Below are positions 43,714 to 53,091 of a stretch of 64,000 bases of DNA, piece after piece. The position numbers and the translations under genes are program-made. The stretch comes from Micromonospora sp. RHAY321 (GTDB taxonomy: Bacteria > Actinomycetota > Actinomycetes > Mycobacteriales > Micromonosporaceae): assembly GCF_023896955.1 (NCBI RefSeq), contig NZ_JAMHIW010000001.1:558001-622000 (forward strand), given 5' to 3'. The notes under the pieces are model-generated. The model saw only the letters and a program-made list of their open reading frames with translations, did no database searches and was not told the origin of the DNA. Numbering within the stretch: the stretch's first letter is position 1; every line of letters begins with the position of its first letter.

Positions 43714-46515
43714 TCAGGCGGAGGTGTGGTACGCCAGCACGCCCCGGTTGATGGCCGCGATCGCCTGCCGGGCGGTGGAGCGCAGCTCCGGTGACGCGCC
43801 GCCGGAGTCGGCCAGTTGACCGAGGAGGTCGACCACCTGCCGCGCCCACCGGACGAAGTCACCGGCCGGCATCTCGCCGTCGAGCTCGTGGCCGCTGCCC
43901 AGCACCTTGGCCAGCGCCTCGCCCCGAGCCCACCGGAACACCGGCCACGCGAAGCCGAGGTCCGGCTCCCGGGTGGCGTTCAACCCGCGCGCCGCCTCGT
44001 CGGCCTCGATCTCGCCCCACAGCTTCAGCGTCTCGTCCACGGCGTCGGCCACCGGCCCGCGCGGCAGCGACGCCCGCTCGTCGACGTCGCGGCGCGCCTC
44101 GAAGACCACCACGGACACCGCGGCGGCCAGCTCGGCCGGGGACAGGCCGTCCCACACCCCTCGGCGCAGGCACTCGGCGACCAGCAGGTCCGCCTCGGTC
44201 CAGATCCGGCCGAGCATCCGACCGGCGTCGGTGACCGCGCCGTCGCGGGCGAGGTAGCCGCGGTCGGTCAGCAGGGCGACGATCCGGTCGAAGGTCCGAG
44301 CGAGGGAGCCGGTACGACCCGACACCCGCTCGCGCAGCTCCTCCGTGTCGCGCTCCAGCCGTCGGCGCCGCTCCGCCCAGCGGGCGTGCTCCTCCCGTTC
44401 GGGGCAGGCGTGGCAGGGGTGGTTGCGCAGCTCGGTGCGGAGCTGGGACAGCCGGTGGTCCTCGCCCTCGGCCTGCCGGGAGCGGCCACCGCGGCGACCG
44501 CCGTGCCGGTCCAGGCCGGTGCCGCTGACCTCGGCGGCGAGGTCCCGCCGGGCGGCCGGCGATCGGTGGTTGAAGTGCTTGGGCACCCGGATCCGGGCGA
44601 GCACCTCGGCGGGGGTGGTGAAGTCGCCGGGGCTGACCCGGCCGGCCCAGCGGTCCTGGGTGAGCACCAGCGGCCGGGGCTCACCGAACCCGCCGGTCGC
44701 CGGGTCCAGCACCACGGCCAGACCGGCCCGCCGGCCCGACGGCACCCGGATCACGTCGCCGATCCGCAGCCGCTCCAGCGACGCCACGGCAGCGGCCTTG
44801 CGCTGGTTCTGCCCCTGCCGGGCGATGGCCTTCTCCCGCTCGGCGATCGCCACCCGCAGCGCGAAGTACTCGTCGAAGTCGCCGTGGTGGCAGGCCGCCT
44901 CCGCGCCGTACGCCTCGATGGTCTCGGTGTTGCGCTGCACCTGCCGCGCCAGGCCGACCACCGAGCGGTCCGCCTGGAACTGGGCGAACGAGGATTCCAG
45001 CAGCGCCCGGGCCGGCTCCGCGCCGACGGTGCCGACCAGGTTCACGGCCATGTTGTACGAGGGCCGGAAGCTGGAGCGCAGCGGGTAGGTGCGGGTGGAC
45101 GCGAGCCCGGCCACGTGCCGTGGGTCGGTCTCCGGGGACCACACCACCACGGCGTGCCCCTCGACGTCGATGCCACGGCGGCCGGCGCGCCCGGTGAGCT
45201 GGGTGTACTCCCCCGGCGTCAGGTCGACGTGCGCCTCGCCGTTGTACTTGACCAGCCGCTCCAGGACCACGCAGCGGGCCGGCATGTTGATGCCCAGCGC
45301 GAGGGTCTCGGTGGCGAAGACCGCCTTGACCAGGCCGCGGACGAACAGCTCCTCGACGATCTCCTTGAACACCGGGAGCATGCCGGCGTGGTGGGCGGCC
45401 AGGCCGCGCTCCAACCCGTCGAGCCACTCCCAGTAGCCGAGCACCGACAGGTCCTCGCCGGGGATGGCGGTGACCCGCGACTCGACCACCCGGCGGATCT
45501 CGGCCCGCTCGTCCGGTGAGGTGAGCCGCAGCCCGGCGGCGAGACACTGCTGCACCGCGGCGGCGCAACCGGCCCGGCTGAAGATGAACAGGATCGCCGG
45601 CAGCAGGCCCTCCCGGTCCAGCCGGTCGACGATGTCCGGGCGCATCGGGCCACGCCAGCGCGGGCCACGCCGACCGGCGCCGGGCCCGGCGCTGCGCCCC
45701 TCGCCCATCTCCAGCCGGCGTACGGTCTCGCGGGTGTAGCGCAGCAGCTCCGGGTGCACGTCGTGTTTGCGGGCGGCGTCGGCGTCGTGGAACAGGTCGA
45801 ACATCCGCTTGCCGACCAGCATGTGCTGCCACAGCGGCACCGGCCGGTGCTCGCTGACCACCACCGCGGTCTCGCCGCGCACGGTGACCAGCCAGTCGGC
45901 GAACTCCTCGGCGTTGGAGACGGTCGCCGACAACGAGACGAGGGTGACCGAGGCGGGCAGGTGGATGATCACCTCTTCCCACACCCCGCCGCGGAACCGG
46001 TCAGCGAGGTAGTGCACCTCGTCCATGACCACGTAGGCCAGCCCCTCCAGGGTGCTGGAGCCCGCGTACAGCATGTTGCGCAGCACCTCGGTGGTCATCA
46101 CCACCACGGGCGCGTCGCCGTTGATCGCGTTGTCGCCGGTGAGCAGGCCGACCTGCTCGGCGCCGTACCGGTCGACCAGGTCGTGGTACTTCTGGTTCGA
46201 CAGCGCCTTGATCGGCGTGGTGTAGAAGCACTTGCGCCGGGCCGGGGGCGTCGCCGCTTCGTCGGCGGCCGCCGGGTCGCCGGGTCGCCCCCGCAACGCC
46301 AGGTGGACGGCGAACTCCCCCACGACGGTCTTGCCGGCCCCGGTGGGGGCGCAGACAAGCACACCGCTGCCCCGCTCCAAAGACTGACACGCCTCCCTCT
46401 GGAAGTCGTCGAGGTCGAACCCCAGATCGAGGGCGAACTCGTCCAGCGCCGGGAACTGTGAGGCCTGCGCGGCCCGGCGGCGCGCCGCGGCGTACCGCTC
46501 GGCGGGGCTCGACAT
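43714..46515 (-). CDS. helY: Ski2-like DEAD/DEAH-box helicase HelY
   Basis: 933 residues. Walker A is APTGAGKT near residue 57, motif II is DEVH, motif III SLSAT, motif VI QLTGRAGRRG. The C-terminal DSHCT-type domain (DGLSPAELAAAVSVVVFEARR) is that of Ski2/Mtr4 RNA helicases. In mycobacteria helY follows tatC, and here it lies further along the same strand with several genes inserted. The start at MSSPAERY is chosen since the upstream in-frame extension is unconserved in character. Confidence 0.92.
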   Translation of the reverse strand: MSSPAERYAAARRRAAQASQFPALDEFALDLGFDLDDFQREACQSLERGSGVLVCAPTGAGKTVVGEFAVHLALRGRPGDPAAADEAATPPARRKCFYTTPIKALSNQKYHDLVDRYGAEQVGLLTGDNAINGDAPVVVMTTEVLRNMLYAGSSTLEGLAYVVMDEVHYLADRFRGGVWEEVIIHLPASVTLVSLSATVSNAEEFADWLVTVRGETAVVVSEHRPVPLWQHMLVGKRMFDLFHDADAARKHDVHPELLRYTRETVRRLEMGEGRSAGPGAGRRGPRWRGPMRPDIVDRLDREGLLPAILFIFSRAGCAAAVQQCLAAGLRLTSPDERAEIRRVVESRVTAIPGEDLSVLGYWEWLDGLERGLAAHHAGMLPVFKEIVEELFVRGLVKAVFATETLALGINMPARCVVLERLVKYNGEAHVDLTPGEYTQLTGRAGRRGIDVEGHAVVVWSPETDPRHVAGLASTRTYPLRSSFRPSYNMAVNLVGTVGAEPARALLESSFAQFQADRSVVGLARQVQRNTETIEAYGAEAACHHGDFDEYFALRVAIAEREKAIARQGQNQRKAAAVASLERLRIGDVIRVPSGRRAGLAVVLDPATGGFGEPRPLVLTQDRWAGRVSPGDFTTPAEVLARIRVPKHFNHRSPAARRDLAAEVSGTGLDRHGGRRGGRSRQAEGEDHRLSQLRTELRNHPCHACPEREEHARWAERRRRLERDTEELRERVSGRTGSLARTFDRIVALLTDRGYLARDGAVTDAGRMLGRIWTEADLLVAECLRRGVWDGLSPAELAAAVSVVVFEARRDVDERASLPRGPVADAVDETLKLWGEIEADEAARGLNATREPDLGFAWPVFRWARGEALAKVLGSGHELDGEMPAGDFVRWARQVVDLLGQLADSGGASPELRSTARQAIAAINRGVLAYHTSA

Positions 46516-46601
46516 GTCACCAAGATTAGTGCGTGGCGGGACACGACACCCCACAAGGCCGTCTGGAGGTGCCGTCGGCGGCGGTCGGTAGGGTGCACGG
46601 C

Positions 46602-47372
46602 GTGCCGGACCATGCCGAACCGCCCCAGAATCGTCCGCCGGGCAGCGCCGAGGACGCCGCCGCCCCCCGGGCGTCCCGACGGCCTGTCAAGGCGGTGCTG
46701 TTCGACTTCCACGGCACCCTGGCCCAGGTGGAGGAGCCCCGGCAGTGGGTGCTGTCGGCCGCGGAGGCGTGCGGAGTCACCCTGGACCGTGTCCGGGCCA
46801 CCTCGCTGGCCGACCGGCTGCTGACCGCCGGACGGGCCGGCGGGCCGCTGCCGGCCCGGGTGCCGCCCCGGCTGGCCGAGCTGTGGGCCGACCGGGACCT
46901 CTACGCGCACGCCCACCGCGGCGCGTACACCGGCCTGGCCGAGACCGTCGACGCGGGCATCGAGGGCTTCGCCGACGCGCTCTACGAGCGGCTGCTCAAC
47001 GCCGACGGCTGGGTGCCGTACCCGGACACCGCCCCCACCCTGAGCGCTCTGCGCGACGCCGGGGTGCGGGTGGCGGTCGTCAGCAACATCGGCTTCGACA
47101 TCCGGCCGCACTTCGACGCCTGGGGCCTGACCGACCTGGTGGACGCGTTCGTCCTCTCCTACGAGGTGGGGCGGTGCAAGCCCGACCCCGCGATCTTCCT
47201 GCGCGCCTGCGGGATGCTCGGCGTCGACTCCGAACAGACCCTGATGGTCGGTGACACGCCGGCCGACGCGGGCGCGGTGGGCGCCGGTTGCGCGGTGCTG
47301 GTGCTGCCGGCCGCCGACCCCGGCCGGGAGAACGGGCTGGGCGCCGTGCTGGATCTGGCCCTGCCGGCCTGA
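46602..47372 (+). CDS. HAD-superfamily hydrolase
   Basis: 256 residues. Motif I is FDFHGTL (the expected second Asp is His, DFHGT), motif II VSNIG, motif III K in GRCKPDP, motif IV VGDTPADAGA. The cap domain is alpha-helical. It is a small-molecule phosphatase by family. The DxD to DFH change in motif I puts His at the acid/base position, which is unusual. The GTG start at 46602 is tentative, since about 25 N-terminal residues are low-complexity. Confidence 0.8.
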   Translation: MPDHAEPPQNRPPGSAEDAAAPRASRRPVKAVLFDFHGTLAQVEEPRQWVLSAAEACGVTLDRVRATSLADRLLTAGRAGGPLPARVPPRLAELWADRDLYAHAHRGAYTGLAETVDAGIEGFADALYERLLNADGWVPYPDTAPTLSALRDAGVRVAVVSNIGFDIRPHFDAWGLTDLVDAFVLSYEVGRCKPDPAIFLRACGMLGVDSEQTLMVGDTPADAGAVGAGCAVLVLPAADPGRENGLGAVLDLALPA

Positions 47373-47453
47373 GTGGCGCCGACCCGACCCGTGCCCGCCG
47401 GGCTCGGTGACGGCCCCGGTCGCGCGTCCGACGAACCGGTGGCCGCTGTGCCG

Positions 47454-47852
47454 TCAGCCCGGGATGTGGATCACCGGTAGGTCCCCGTCGCCGTACCGGT
47501 CCTCCCCGCTCAGGATCGAGGCGTCGTGTTCGAGTACGGCCAGCGCGGTGGTGGCCAGATCGGCGCGGCCTGTCAGCGTGCGCCAGAAGCTGAGTTCGTG
47601 CCAGGAGTGCCCTTCGGTGGAGAGCACCGTGCAGGCGTCCAGGGTCAGCAGCCGGTGCAGGGTCGCCCGTTCCTTCGGGTCGCTGACCATCGCCAGGGCC
47701 TCCGCCGCGGTCACCGCGGTGACGCCGAACCTGTTGCGGTCCTGAATGACCTCGTGCAGCGGCTCAGCGACGTGCACCGACCCCGCCAGGTAGGCCAGCA
47801 GTGCCGACCGGTCCAGTACAAGGCGGACCGGCCGGTCGTCCTCACCGATCAC
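47454..47852 (-). CDS. PIN-domain toxin (VapC-like)
   Basis: 132 residues. LVLDRSALLAYL supplies the first acidic residue, TAAEAL the second, and GRADLATTALAV the third, as in VapC ribonucleases. The GTG overlaps the antitoxin stop (GTGA). It forms a two-gene toxin-antitoxin module with the gene encoded just upstream. Confidence 0.78.
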   Translation of the reverse strand: MIGEDDRPVRLVLDRSALLAYLAGSVHVAEPLHEVIQDRNRFGVTAVTAAEALAMVSDPKERATLHRLLTLDACTVLSTEGHSWHELSFWRTLTGRADLATTALAVLEHDASILSGEDRYGDGDLPVIHIPG

Positions 47853-48157
47853 GCGGCCGGCTGCTCGACAGTGCCGGCGGCGGCGTCCAGCGCGTGCTGG
47901 CGTGCCCGCTCACGAAGGGCATTCCGGCGCTCCGGCGACCACTCGGCCTCAACGGCGGCGCGGCGGGCGCGCGCCTCGGCCACGCCCTGCTCGGTGATCT
48001 GGATGCCCTGGTGGGCCAACTCGGCGTCCAGGGCGTCCAGGCGCATGCGGTCACGCACCGCCTGTGTGATGTAGGCGCTGGCGTTGGCCTCGTGTTCCAG
48101 GCGTTCGGCCACGTCGGGTGGAACGGAGATCGATAGTTTCCGCATCGCGCCGGTCAT
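47849..48157 (-). CDS. Ribbon-helix-helix antitoxin partner of PIN toxin
   Basis: 102 residues. RKLSISVPPDVAERLEHEA starts a ribbon-helix-helix DNA-binding domain. The C-terminal half is charged and helical, as in toxin-neutralising tails. ATG 48157 or ATG 48145 could be the start. It is expected to bind its own promoter and the PIN protein. Confidence 0.72.
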   Translation of the reverse strand: MTGAMRKLSISVPPDVAERLEHEANASAYITQAVRDRMRLDALDAELAHQGIQITEQGVAEARARRAAVEAEWSPERRNALRERARQHALDAAAGTVEQPAA

Positions 48158-48285
48158 ACCACGCAAGGTACGCCGGTAGCACCGCGTTGGCGACCGTACC
48201 CGGCCGTGTCGGCGCGAGCGGTCGGCGTTTCGGGAGGTGGACACCGCCGCAGGACGGCCGGAGCCGACCGCCTACCGTCGTGCCT

Positions 48286-49197
48286 GTGACGGATACCCTG
48301 CTGCCCACGCCACGGCCGACCGACACGCCGCCGGCCCGGCGCGGTGGCGTCGCCGCCGTGGGGCTGGTGCTCGGTGGGGCGCTGTCGGTGCAGTTCGGCT
48401 CCGCCGTGGCCGCGCTGCTCTTCCCCCGTACCGGGGTCGCCGGCGCGGTGACCCTGCGGTTGACGATCTCGGCGGTGCTGCTGCTCGTCGTGTGCCGCCC
48501 CCGGCTGCGCGGCTACGACCGGTCCGACTGGATCGCGGCGGGCGCGTTCGGGCTGGCGCTGGCCGGCATGAACTCGCTGTTCTACCAGGCCATCGAGCGG
48601 ATCCCGCTGGGCCCGGCCGTGACCCTGGAGGTGCTCGGCCCGCTGGCCCTGTCGGTGTTCACCGCCCGCCGGCTGGCGAGCTGGTGCTGGGCGGGGCTGG
48701 CGCTGGCCGGGGTGGCGCTGCTCGGGCAGGGCGGCTTCGACCGGCTGAACCCCGCCGGGGTGGCGTTCGCGTTCGGCGCGGGCGCCATGTGGGCGGCGTA
48801 CATCGTGCTCAGCGCCCGGGTCGGCGGCCGGTTCCCCGGCGCGGACGGGCTGGCCCTGGCGCTGACCCTCGCCGCGCTGGTCACCCTGCCCCTCGGCATC
48901 GTCGACGGCGGCGCCGTGCTCCTCGACCCGGCCGTGCTGGCGCTCGGCACGGCCCTCGCGGTGCTCGCCTCCGGGCTGCCGTACACCCTGGAACTGCTGG
49001 CGCTGCGGCGAATGCCCACCGCCACCTTCGCGGTGCTGATGAGCCTCGGCCCGGCCATCGCCACGCTGGCCGGTTGGCTGGTGCTGCGGCAGGCGCTGAC
49101 CGTGCTGGAGTGCGCCGCCATCGCGCTGGTCATCGCGGCCAGCATCGGCGCGGTACGGGTCAGCGCAGCAGCCGCAGGGCGCCCGGCACAGCCGTGA
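48286..49197 (+). CDS. EamA-family (RhtA-like) exporter
   Basis: 303 residues with ten hydrophobic segments in two EamA repeats; the second repeat has LLALRRMPTATFAVLMSLGPAIATLAG. Relatives export threonine, homoserine or other metabolites. The 3' end overlaps the convergent lipid-kinase gene by 38 bases. GTG 48286 is chosen as the start of homology. Confidence 0.82.
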   Translation: MTDTLLPTPRPTDTPPARRGGVAAVGLVLGGALSVQFGSAVAALLFPRTGVAGAVTLRLTISAVLLLVVCRPRLRGYDRSDWIAAGAFGLALAGMNSLFYQAIERIPLGPAVTLEVLGPLALSVFTARRLASWCWAGLALAGVALLGQGGFDRLNPAGVAFAFGAGAMWAAYIVLSARVGGRFPGADGLALALTLAALVTLPLGIVDGGAVLLDPAVLALGTALAVLASGLPYTLELLALRRMPTATFAVLMSLGPAIATLAGWLVLRQALTVLECAAIALVIAASIGAVRVSAAAAGRPAQP

Positions 49198-50098
49198 TCG
49201 TCACCGGCAGGTCCAGCGAGCGCTCTCCGTCGGCGTACGTGGTGATCCCCTCGGCGGTCAGCTCCACGGTCCGGGCCCGGTAGCTGCGCACCAGCGGGTG
49301 GCTGAGGTGGGTGCCCCGGTAGATGCGCGGCTTGACCCGGACCAGGGTGCGCCGGTTGACCCGGCCCGCCACCACCACGTCGAGCAGCCCGTCGGTCGGG
49401 TCGGCGTCGGGGCAGATCCGCATTCCCCCGCCGTAGGTGGGGCAGTTGCCCACCGCCACCAGCACCGCGTCCAGCTCGTGCGGCTCCCCGTCCAGGCGCA
49501 GCGTGTAGCGGCGGGGCCGCAGCCGGGCCAGCTCTACGAGGATCGCCAGGTCGTACCGGCGGGGGCCGCGCGGCCAGCGCATCCGGTTGGCCCGCTCGTT
49601 GACGATCGCGTCGAACCCGGCCGCGAGGACCGCGCCGTACCAGCGGTGGGTGCCGTCGACGCCGGTCATGCGGGCGAGGTCCAGGGCGTGGGTCCGGCCA
49701 GCGCGCAACGCCTCGGCGATCACCGCCACCGCCGCCAGCGGGTCGGCCGGGAAGCCGGTGTCGAGGGCGAAGTCGTTGCCTGTGCCGGCCGGTACCGCGC
49801 CGAACGGCACGCCGGTGCCGGCGGCGGCCTGCAGCGCCAGGTGCACCGTGCCGTCCCCGCCGATCGCGACCAACGCGCCGGCGCCGTCGGCCACCGCGGT
49901 GCGGCAGGCCGCCTCCGCCTCGCCCGGGCTGGACGCCGACAGCAGCCGCACCGGTCGGCCGGCGGCAGCCAGCCCGTCCAGCAGCCGGGGCAGCACGGCG
50001 CGGTGCCGTCCCCGGCCGGCCGTCGGGTTGGTGAGCACGACGACGGGTCCCCCGGCGTGCGGGCCGGTCGGGTGATCGTCTGCGGTCACGGGCAGCAC
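49160..50098 (-). CDS. Diacylglycerol/lipid kinase family protein
   Basis: 312 residues. VLTNPTAGRG, the GGDGT nucleotide-binding motif (IGGDGTVHLAL) and PAGTGNDFA are the DAGK catalytic signatures. It phosphorylates a lipid with ATP at the membrane. GTG 50098 or GTG 50089 may be the start; neither has a strong ribosome-binding site. Confidence 0.87.
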   Translation of the reverse strand: MLPVTADDHPTGPHAGGPVVVLTNPTAGRGRHRAVLPRLLDGLAAAGRPVRLLSASSPGEAEAACRTAVADGAGALVAIGGDGTVHLALQAAAGTGVPFGAVPAGTGNDFALDTGFPADPLAAVAVIAEALRAGRTHALDLARMTGVDGTHRWYGAVLAAGFDAIVNERANRMRWPRGPRRYDLAILVELARLRPRRYTLRLDGEPHELDAVLVAVGNCPTYGGGMRICPDADPTDGLLDVVVAGRVNRRTLVRVKPRIYRGTHLSHPLVRSYRARTVELTAEGITTYADGERSLDLPVTITAVPGALRLLR

Positions 50099-50270
50099 CG
50101 TAGCCGGTTGCGTGCCTGCCGTACACCGGGGGCGGTGACGTCACCGGCGGTCCCGGCACCGGTGCGCATGGTGAGCTGCGTGGGCGGTGTCGGCGATGGC
50201 GAGCCCGGGATGCGGCGACGCCGCCCCCGGCAGGCGGGGACGGCGTCGGCTGACCGGGCGGCGCGGGCCG

Positions 50271-51221
50271 TCAGGTCATGTCGTCGTAGCGACGCTCGAT
50301 CGGGGCGGGCGGGGCGATCGGATCGGGTGCGCCGACCGGCGCGGTCGCGTCCACCCGCTGCCCGGCCTCGACCGGGTCACGGTCGAACTCCAGCGGCGAC
50401 ACCTCGTCGTCGTCGATGCCGGCGTAGATCTCCTTGCCGCGACCGCGCCGACGATCGTTGAGGAACGCCACCCCGACCGCGGCGAAGTAGAGCGCGGAGA
50501 GGCAGATCGCCAGGGCGGTCATCCCGAACGGGTCCGGGGTGGGGGTGACCACGGCGGAGAAGGCGAAGAACACGAAGATCGCCACCCGCCACCAGCTCAG
50601 CAGCCGCTTCGCGCTGGCGATGCCCACGAAGTTGAGCATCAGCACCAGCAGCGGGAACTCGAACGCCACCCCGAACAGCAGGATCAGGTTGGTGATGAAC
50701 GAGATGTACCGGGTGATGTCCAGCGTGGTGCTGATGTCGCTGTCACCGATGCGGAGCAGGAACTCCAGGCCCTTGGCGGTGACGAAGTACGCCAGCACCG
50801 CGCCGGCCGCGAACAGTGGCGCGGCCAGCGCCGTGAAGATGTACGCGTAGCGCCGCTCGTGCCGGTGCAGGCCGGGCGCGATGAACGCCCAGAGCTGGTA
50901 GAGCCAGACCGGCCCGGCCACGATCAGACCCACCCACAGCCCGACCTTCAGCTGCAACAGGAACAGGTCGGCGGGGCCGAGCTGGACGAACTGGCACTTG
51001 CCGTTGACGATCTGGGCCTGTGGCAGGTCACAGTACGGCTGTTGCAGCAGGTCCAGGACCGGCCCGGCCAGCCAGATGCCGACGCCGAAACCGATCAGGA
51101 TCGCCAGCGAGGCACGGAACAGGCGGTTGCGCAGCTCGCGGACGTGCTCGATGAGCGTCATCGAGCCGTCGGCGGCCCGCTCGAAACTGCTCGGGCCGCG
51201 CTTACGCAGTGCGAAGGCCAC
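50271..51221 (-). CDS. tatC: Twin-arginine translocase subunit TatC
   Basis: 316 residues, six membrane helices. SMTLIEHVRELRNRL is the conserved N-terminal amphipathic segment, and FGVAFEFPL and VVTPTPDP are TatC signatures. An acidic, Pro-rich tail of about 60 residues is an actinobacterial feature. It is encoded 18 bases after tatA; together they export folded proteins. Confidence 0.95.
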   Translation of the reverse strand: MAFALRKRGPSSFERAADGSMTLIEHVRELRNRLFRASLAILIGFGVGIWLAGPVLDLLQQPYCDLPQAQIVNGKCQFVQLGPADLFLLQLKVGLWVGLIVAGPVWLYQLWAFIAPGLHRHERRYAYIFTALAAPLFAAGAVLAYFVTAKGLEFLLRIGDSDISTTLDITRYISFITNLILLFGVAFEFPLLVLMLNFVGIASAKRLLSWWRVAIFVFFAFSAVVTPTPDPFGMTALAICLSALYFAAVGVAFLNDRRRGRGKEIYAGIDDDEVSPLEFDRDPVEAGQRVDATAPVGAPDPIAPPAPIERRYDDMT

Positions 51222-51239
51222 GGTGCTCGGGCCTCTCGA

Positions 51240-51533
51240 TCAGTTGTCGCGGACGCGGTGCACCGGGTCGACAACCGGCTGCTGCTGCGGCGGGGCCTGG
51301 TACGGCGCCTGCTGCGGCTGCCCGGCGTGCGGCGGCAGCGGCTGGTAGCCGGCCTGCGCGTCGGCCTTCTCGGCGAGGTCGCGGTCGTCGTCCTGCAGGC
51401 TCTTGGTCTCGGCCTTGATGATCCGCAGCGAACGGCCCAGCGAGCGGGCAGCGTCGGGGAGCCGCTTCGCACCGAAGAGCAGGATCAGCACAACCACAAG
51501 AACCGCGATGTGCCACGGCTTGAGGGCACCCAT
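51240..51533 (-). CDS. tatA: Twin-arginine translocase subunit TatA
   Basis: 97 residues. A short N-terminal membrane helix is followed by [19 protein letters not shown], the amphipathic helix with the FG hinge. A Gln/Pro-rich tail follows. The ATG at 51533 is fixed by the family N-terminus MGALKPWHI. Confidence 0.95.
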   Translation of the reverse strand: MGALKPWHIAVLVVVLILLFGAKRLPDAARSLGRSLRIIKAETKSLQDDDRDLAEKADAQAGYQPLPPHAGQPQQAPYQAPPQQQPVVDPVHRVRDN

Positions 51534-51737
51534 GAGAAGCTCCAGTCGCTCTGTGTGTCCGGGGGTGGTACGCCGCCCATCGTACGTGCGGATCGGCGGG
51601 ATGCCACCTGCCGGGGGATAGTCATCCGGGCCGGCCGGTGAAGTCTTGACCAACCGGGATGATCAGTCAACCATCGCCGAAAGGTCGATTCGGCACCGGC
51701 CCTGCCCCACCCGGGGCGAGGCCACGACGAGCGTCGA

Positions 51738-51983
51738 TCAGCCGCGTCGGGCCTTGATCACGGCGAGCCGCCGCTGGGTGGTGTCGAGCTGGCGCTGGAC
51801 ACCCTCGGCGCGCTGCTGCAACGCCTCGGCGGTCTCCCGCAACGCCTCGGCCTCGGCGGCCCGTCGCTGCAACGCCACCGCGGCACGGCGCAGCCGCGGC
51901 AGTCGGGCCAGCACCGGACGCACGGCCAGCGCGAGCGCCACGAGCGGCAGCAGCACCACCGCGAGCACGATCCAGATCAACAC
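51738..51983 (-). CDS. Small membrane protein with coiled coil, pafC-tatA interval
   Basis: 81 residues: one membrane helix (3-24) and an Ala/Glu/Arg-rich coiled coil to the end. It has no assigned function. Its place between pafC and tatA on the same strand suggests co-transcription with pafBC. Confidence 0.65.
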   Translation of the reverse strand: MLIWIVLAVVLLPLVALALAVRPVLARLPRLRRAAVALQRRAAEAEALRETAEALQQRAEGVQRQLDTTQRRLAVIKARRG

Positions 51984-51993
51984 GGCGCTCAGC

Positions 51994-53091
51994 CTACTGG
52001 GTGCGGCCGGCCACCGCCGGGTCGCCCGACGCCGCCACCGACCCGCCCGACGCCCCGGGCGTCACGGACTCAGGTGTCACCGCGTCGGCACCGGGCCGCC
52101 TAGGCGCGGCGGTGGGCGCCGGCACGGCGTACGCGTCCAGCGCGGCAGCGGCAGTCGCCCGGACCTGCTCGGCCAGCTCGACCGGGGCCACCACGGTGAC
52201 GTCCGGGCCGAGGCCGAGCACGAACCGGCGGGCCCACCCCAGATCGGTCACCCGCAGCGAGACCAGCCACTGGTCGCCGTCGCCGGCCTCCACCCGCTCG
52301 CACGGGTAGTACTCGGTGATCCACCGCTCGCTGCGGGCGATCCGCAGCGTGATCAGCGGCAGGTCGGGCGAGGGACGGAAGACGCCCTCGGTGAGGTCGT
52401 GCGGGACGGCCTGCGGCGGCACGACGGCCGGCTCGTCCAGCTCGGTGATCGCGTCGATCCGGTCGGCCCGGAACAGCCGGACCGCCTCGGCGCGGCGACA
52501 CCACGCCTCCACGTACGCCCGGCCGCCGACCATCAGCATCCGCAGCGGGTCGATGACCCGGTCGGTGGTCTCGTCGCGGGCCGCCGTGTAGTAGGTGATC
52601 CGCAGCGCCCGGCCGCCCTCGACGGCGGCGCGCAGCGCCTCCACCCGCCGGGTGTCCCCCGGCAGCCGGACCGCCACCGGCGCGCCCACCAGATCCCCGG
52701 CGGCGTCCTCGATCTTCGCGAGGGCCCGCTCGACGGCTTCCCGGTTGGCCACCCCCGGTGTCTCGGCGAGCATCCGCAGCGCCACCACGAGCGCTAGTGC
52801 CTCGTCGGGGGTGAGCCGCAGCGGCCGGTCGATGCCGGCGTCGTAGGTGATGGTCACCCGGTCACCGTCGAAGGCCATGTCGATCAGGTCGCCGGGGCCG
52901 TAGCCGGGCAGCCCGCACACCCAGAGCAGCTCCAGATCCTCCCGCAACTGCCGCTCGGTGACACCCAGGTCGCCGGCGGCCTCCGCGATCTCGATCCCCG
53001 GGCGGGCCAGCAGGTAGGGCACCAGGTTCAGCAGCCGCGCCAGACGGTCGGCCGAGGCCCGGGAACCACCACGGGCGGCCGGCCGCGTCAC
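51994..53091 (-). CDS. pafC: WYL-domain regulator PafC
   Basis: 365 residues. A helix-turn-helix (about 15-60) precedes a WYL domain (about 160-240, with LRITYYTAARDETTDRVIDPL) and a C-terminal WCX-like extension. With PafB it forms the activator of the RecA-independent DNA damage response. The GTG overlaps the pafB stop (GTGA). Confidence 0.88.
   Translation of the reverse strand: MTRPAARGGSRASADRLARLLNLVPYLLARPGIEIAEAAGDLGVTERQLREDLELLWVCGLPGYGPGDLIDMAFDGDRVTITYDAGIDRPLRLTPDEALALVVALRMLAETPGVANREAVERALAKIEDAAGDLVGAPVAVRLPGDTRRVEALRAAVEGGRALRITYYTAARDETTDRVIDPLRMLMVGGRAYVEAWCRRAEAVRLFRADRIDAITELDEPAVVPPQAVPHDLTEGVFRPSPDLPLITLRIARSERWITEYYPCERVEAGDGDQWLVSLRVTDLGWARRFVLGLGPDVTVVAPVELAEQVRATAAAALDAYAVPAPTAAPRRPGADAVTPESVTPGASGGSVAASGDPAVAGRTQ

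Noticed and set aside
43816..45519. 567-codon plus-strand frame inside helY
   Set aside because: It is antisense to conserved helicase motifs and repetitive in composition.
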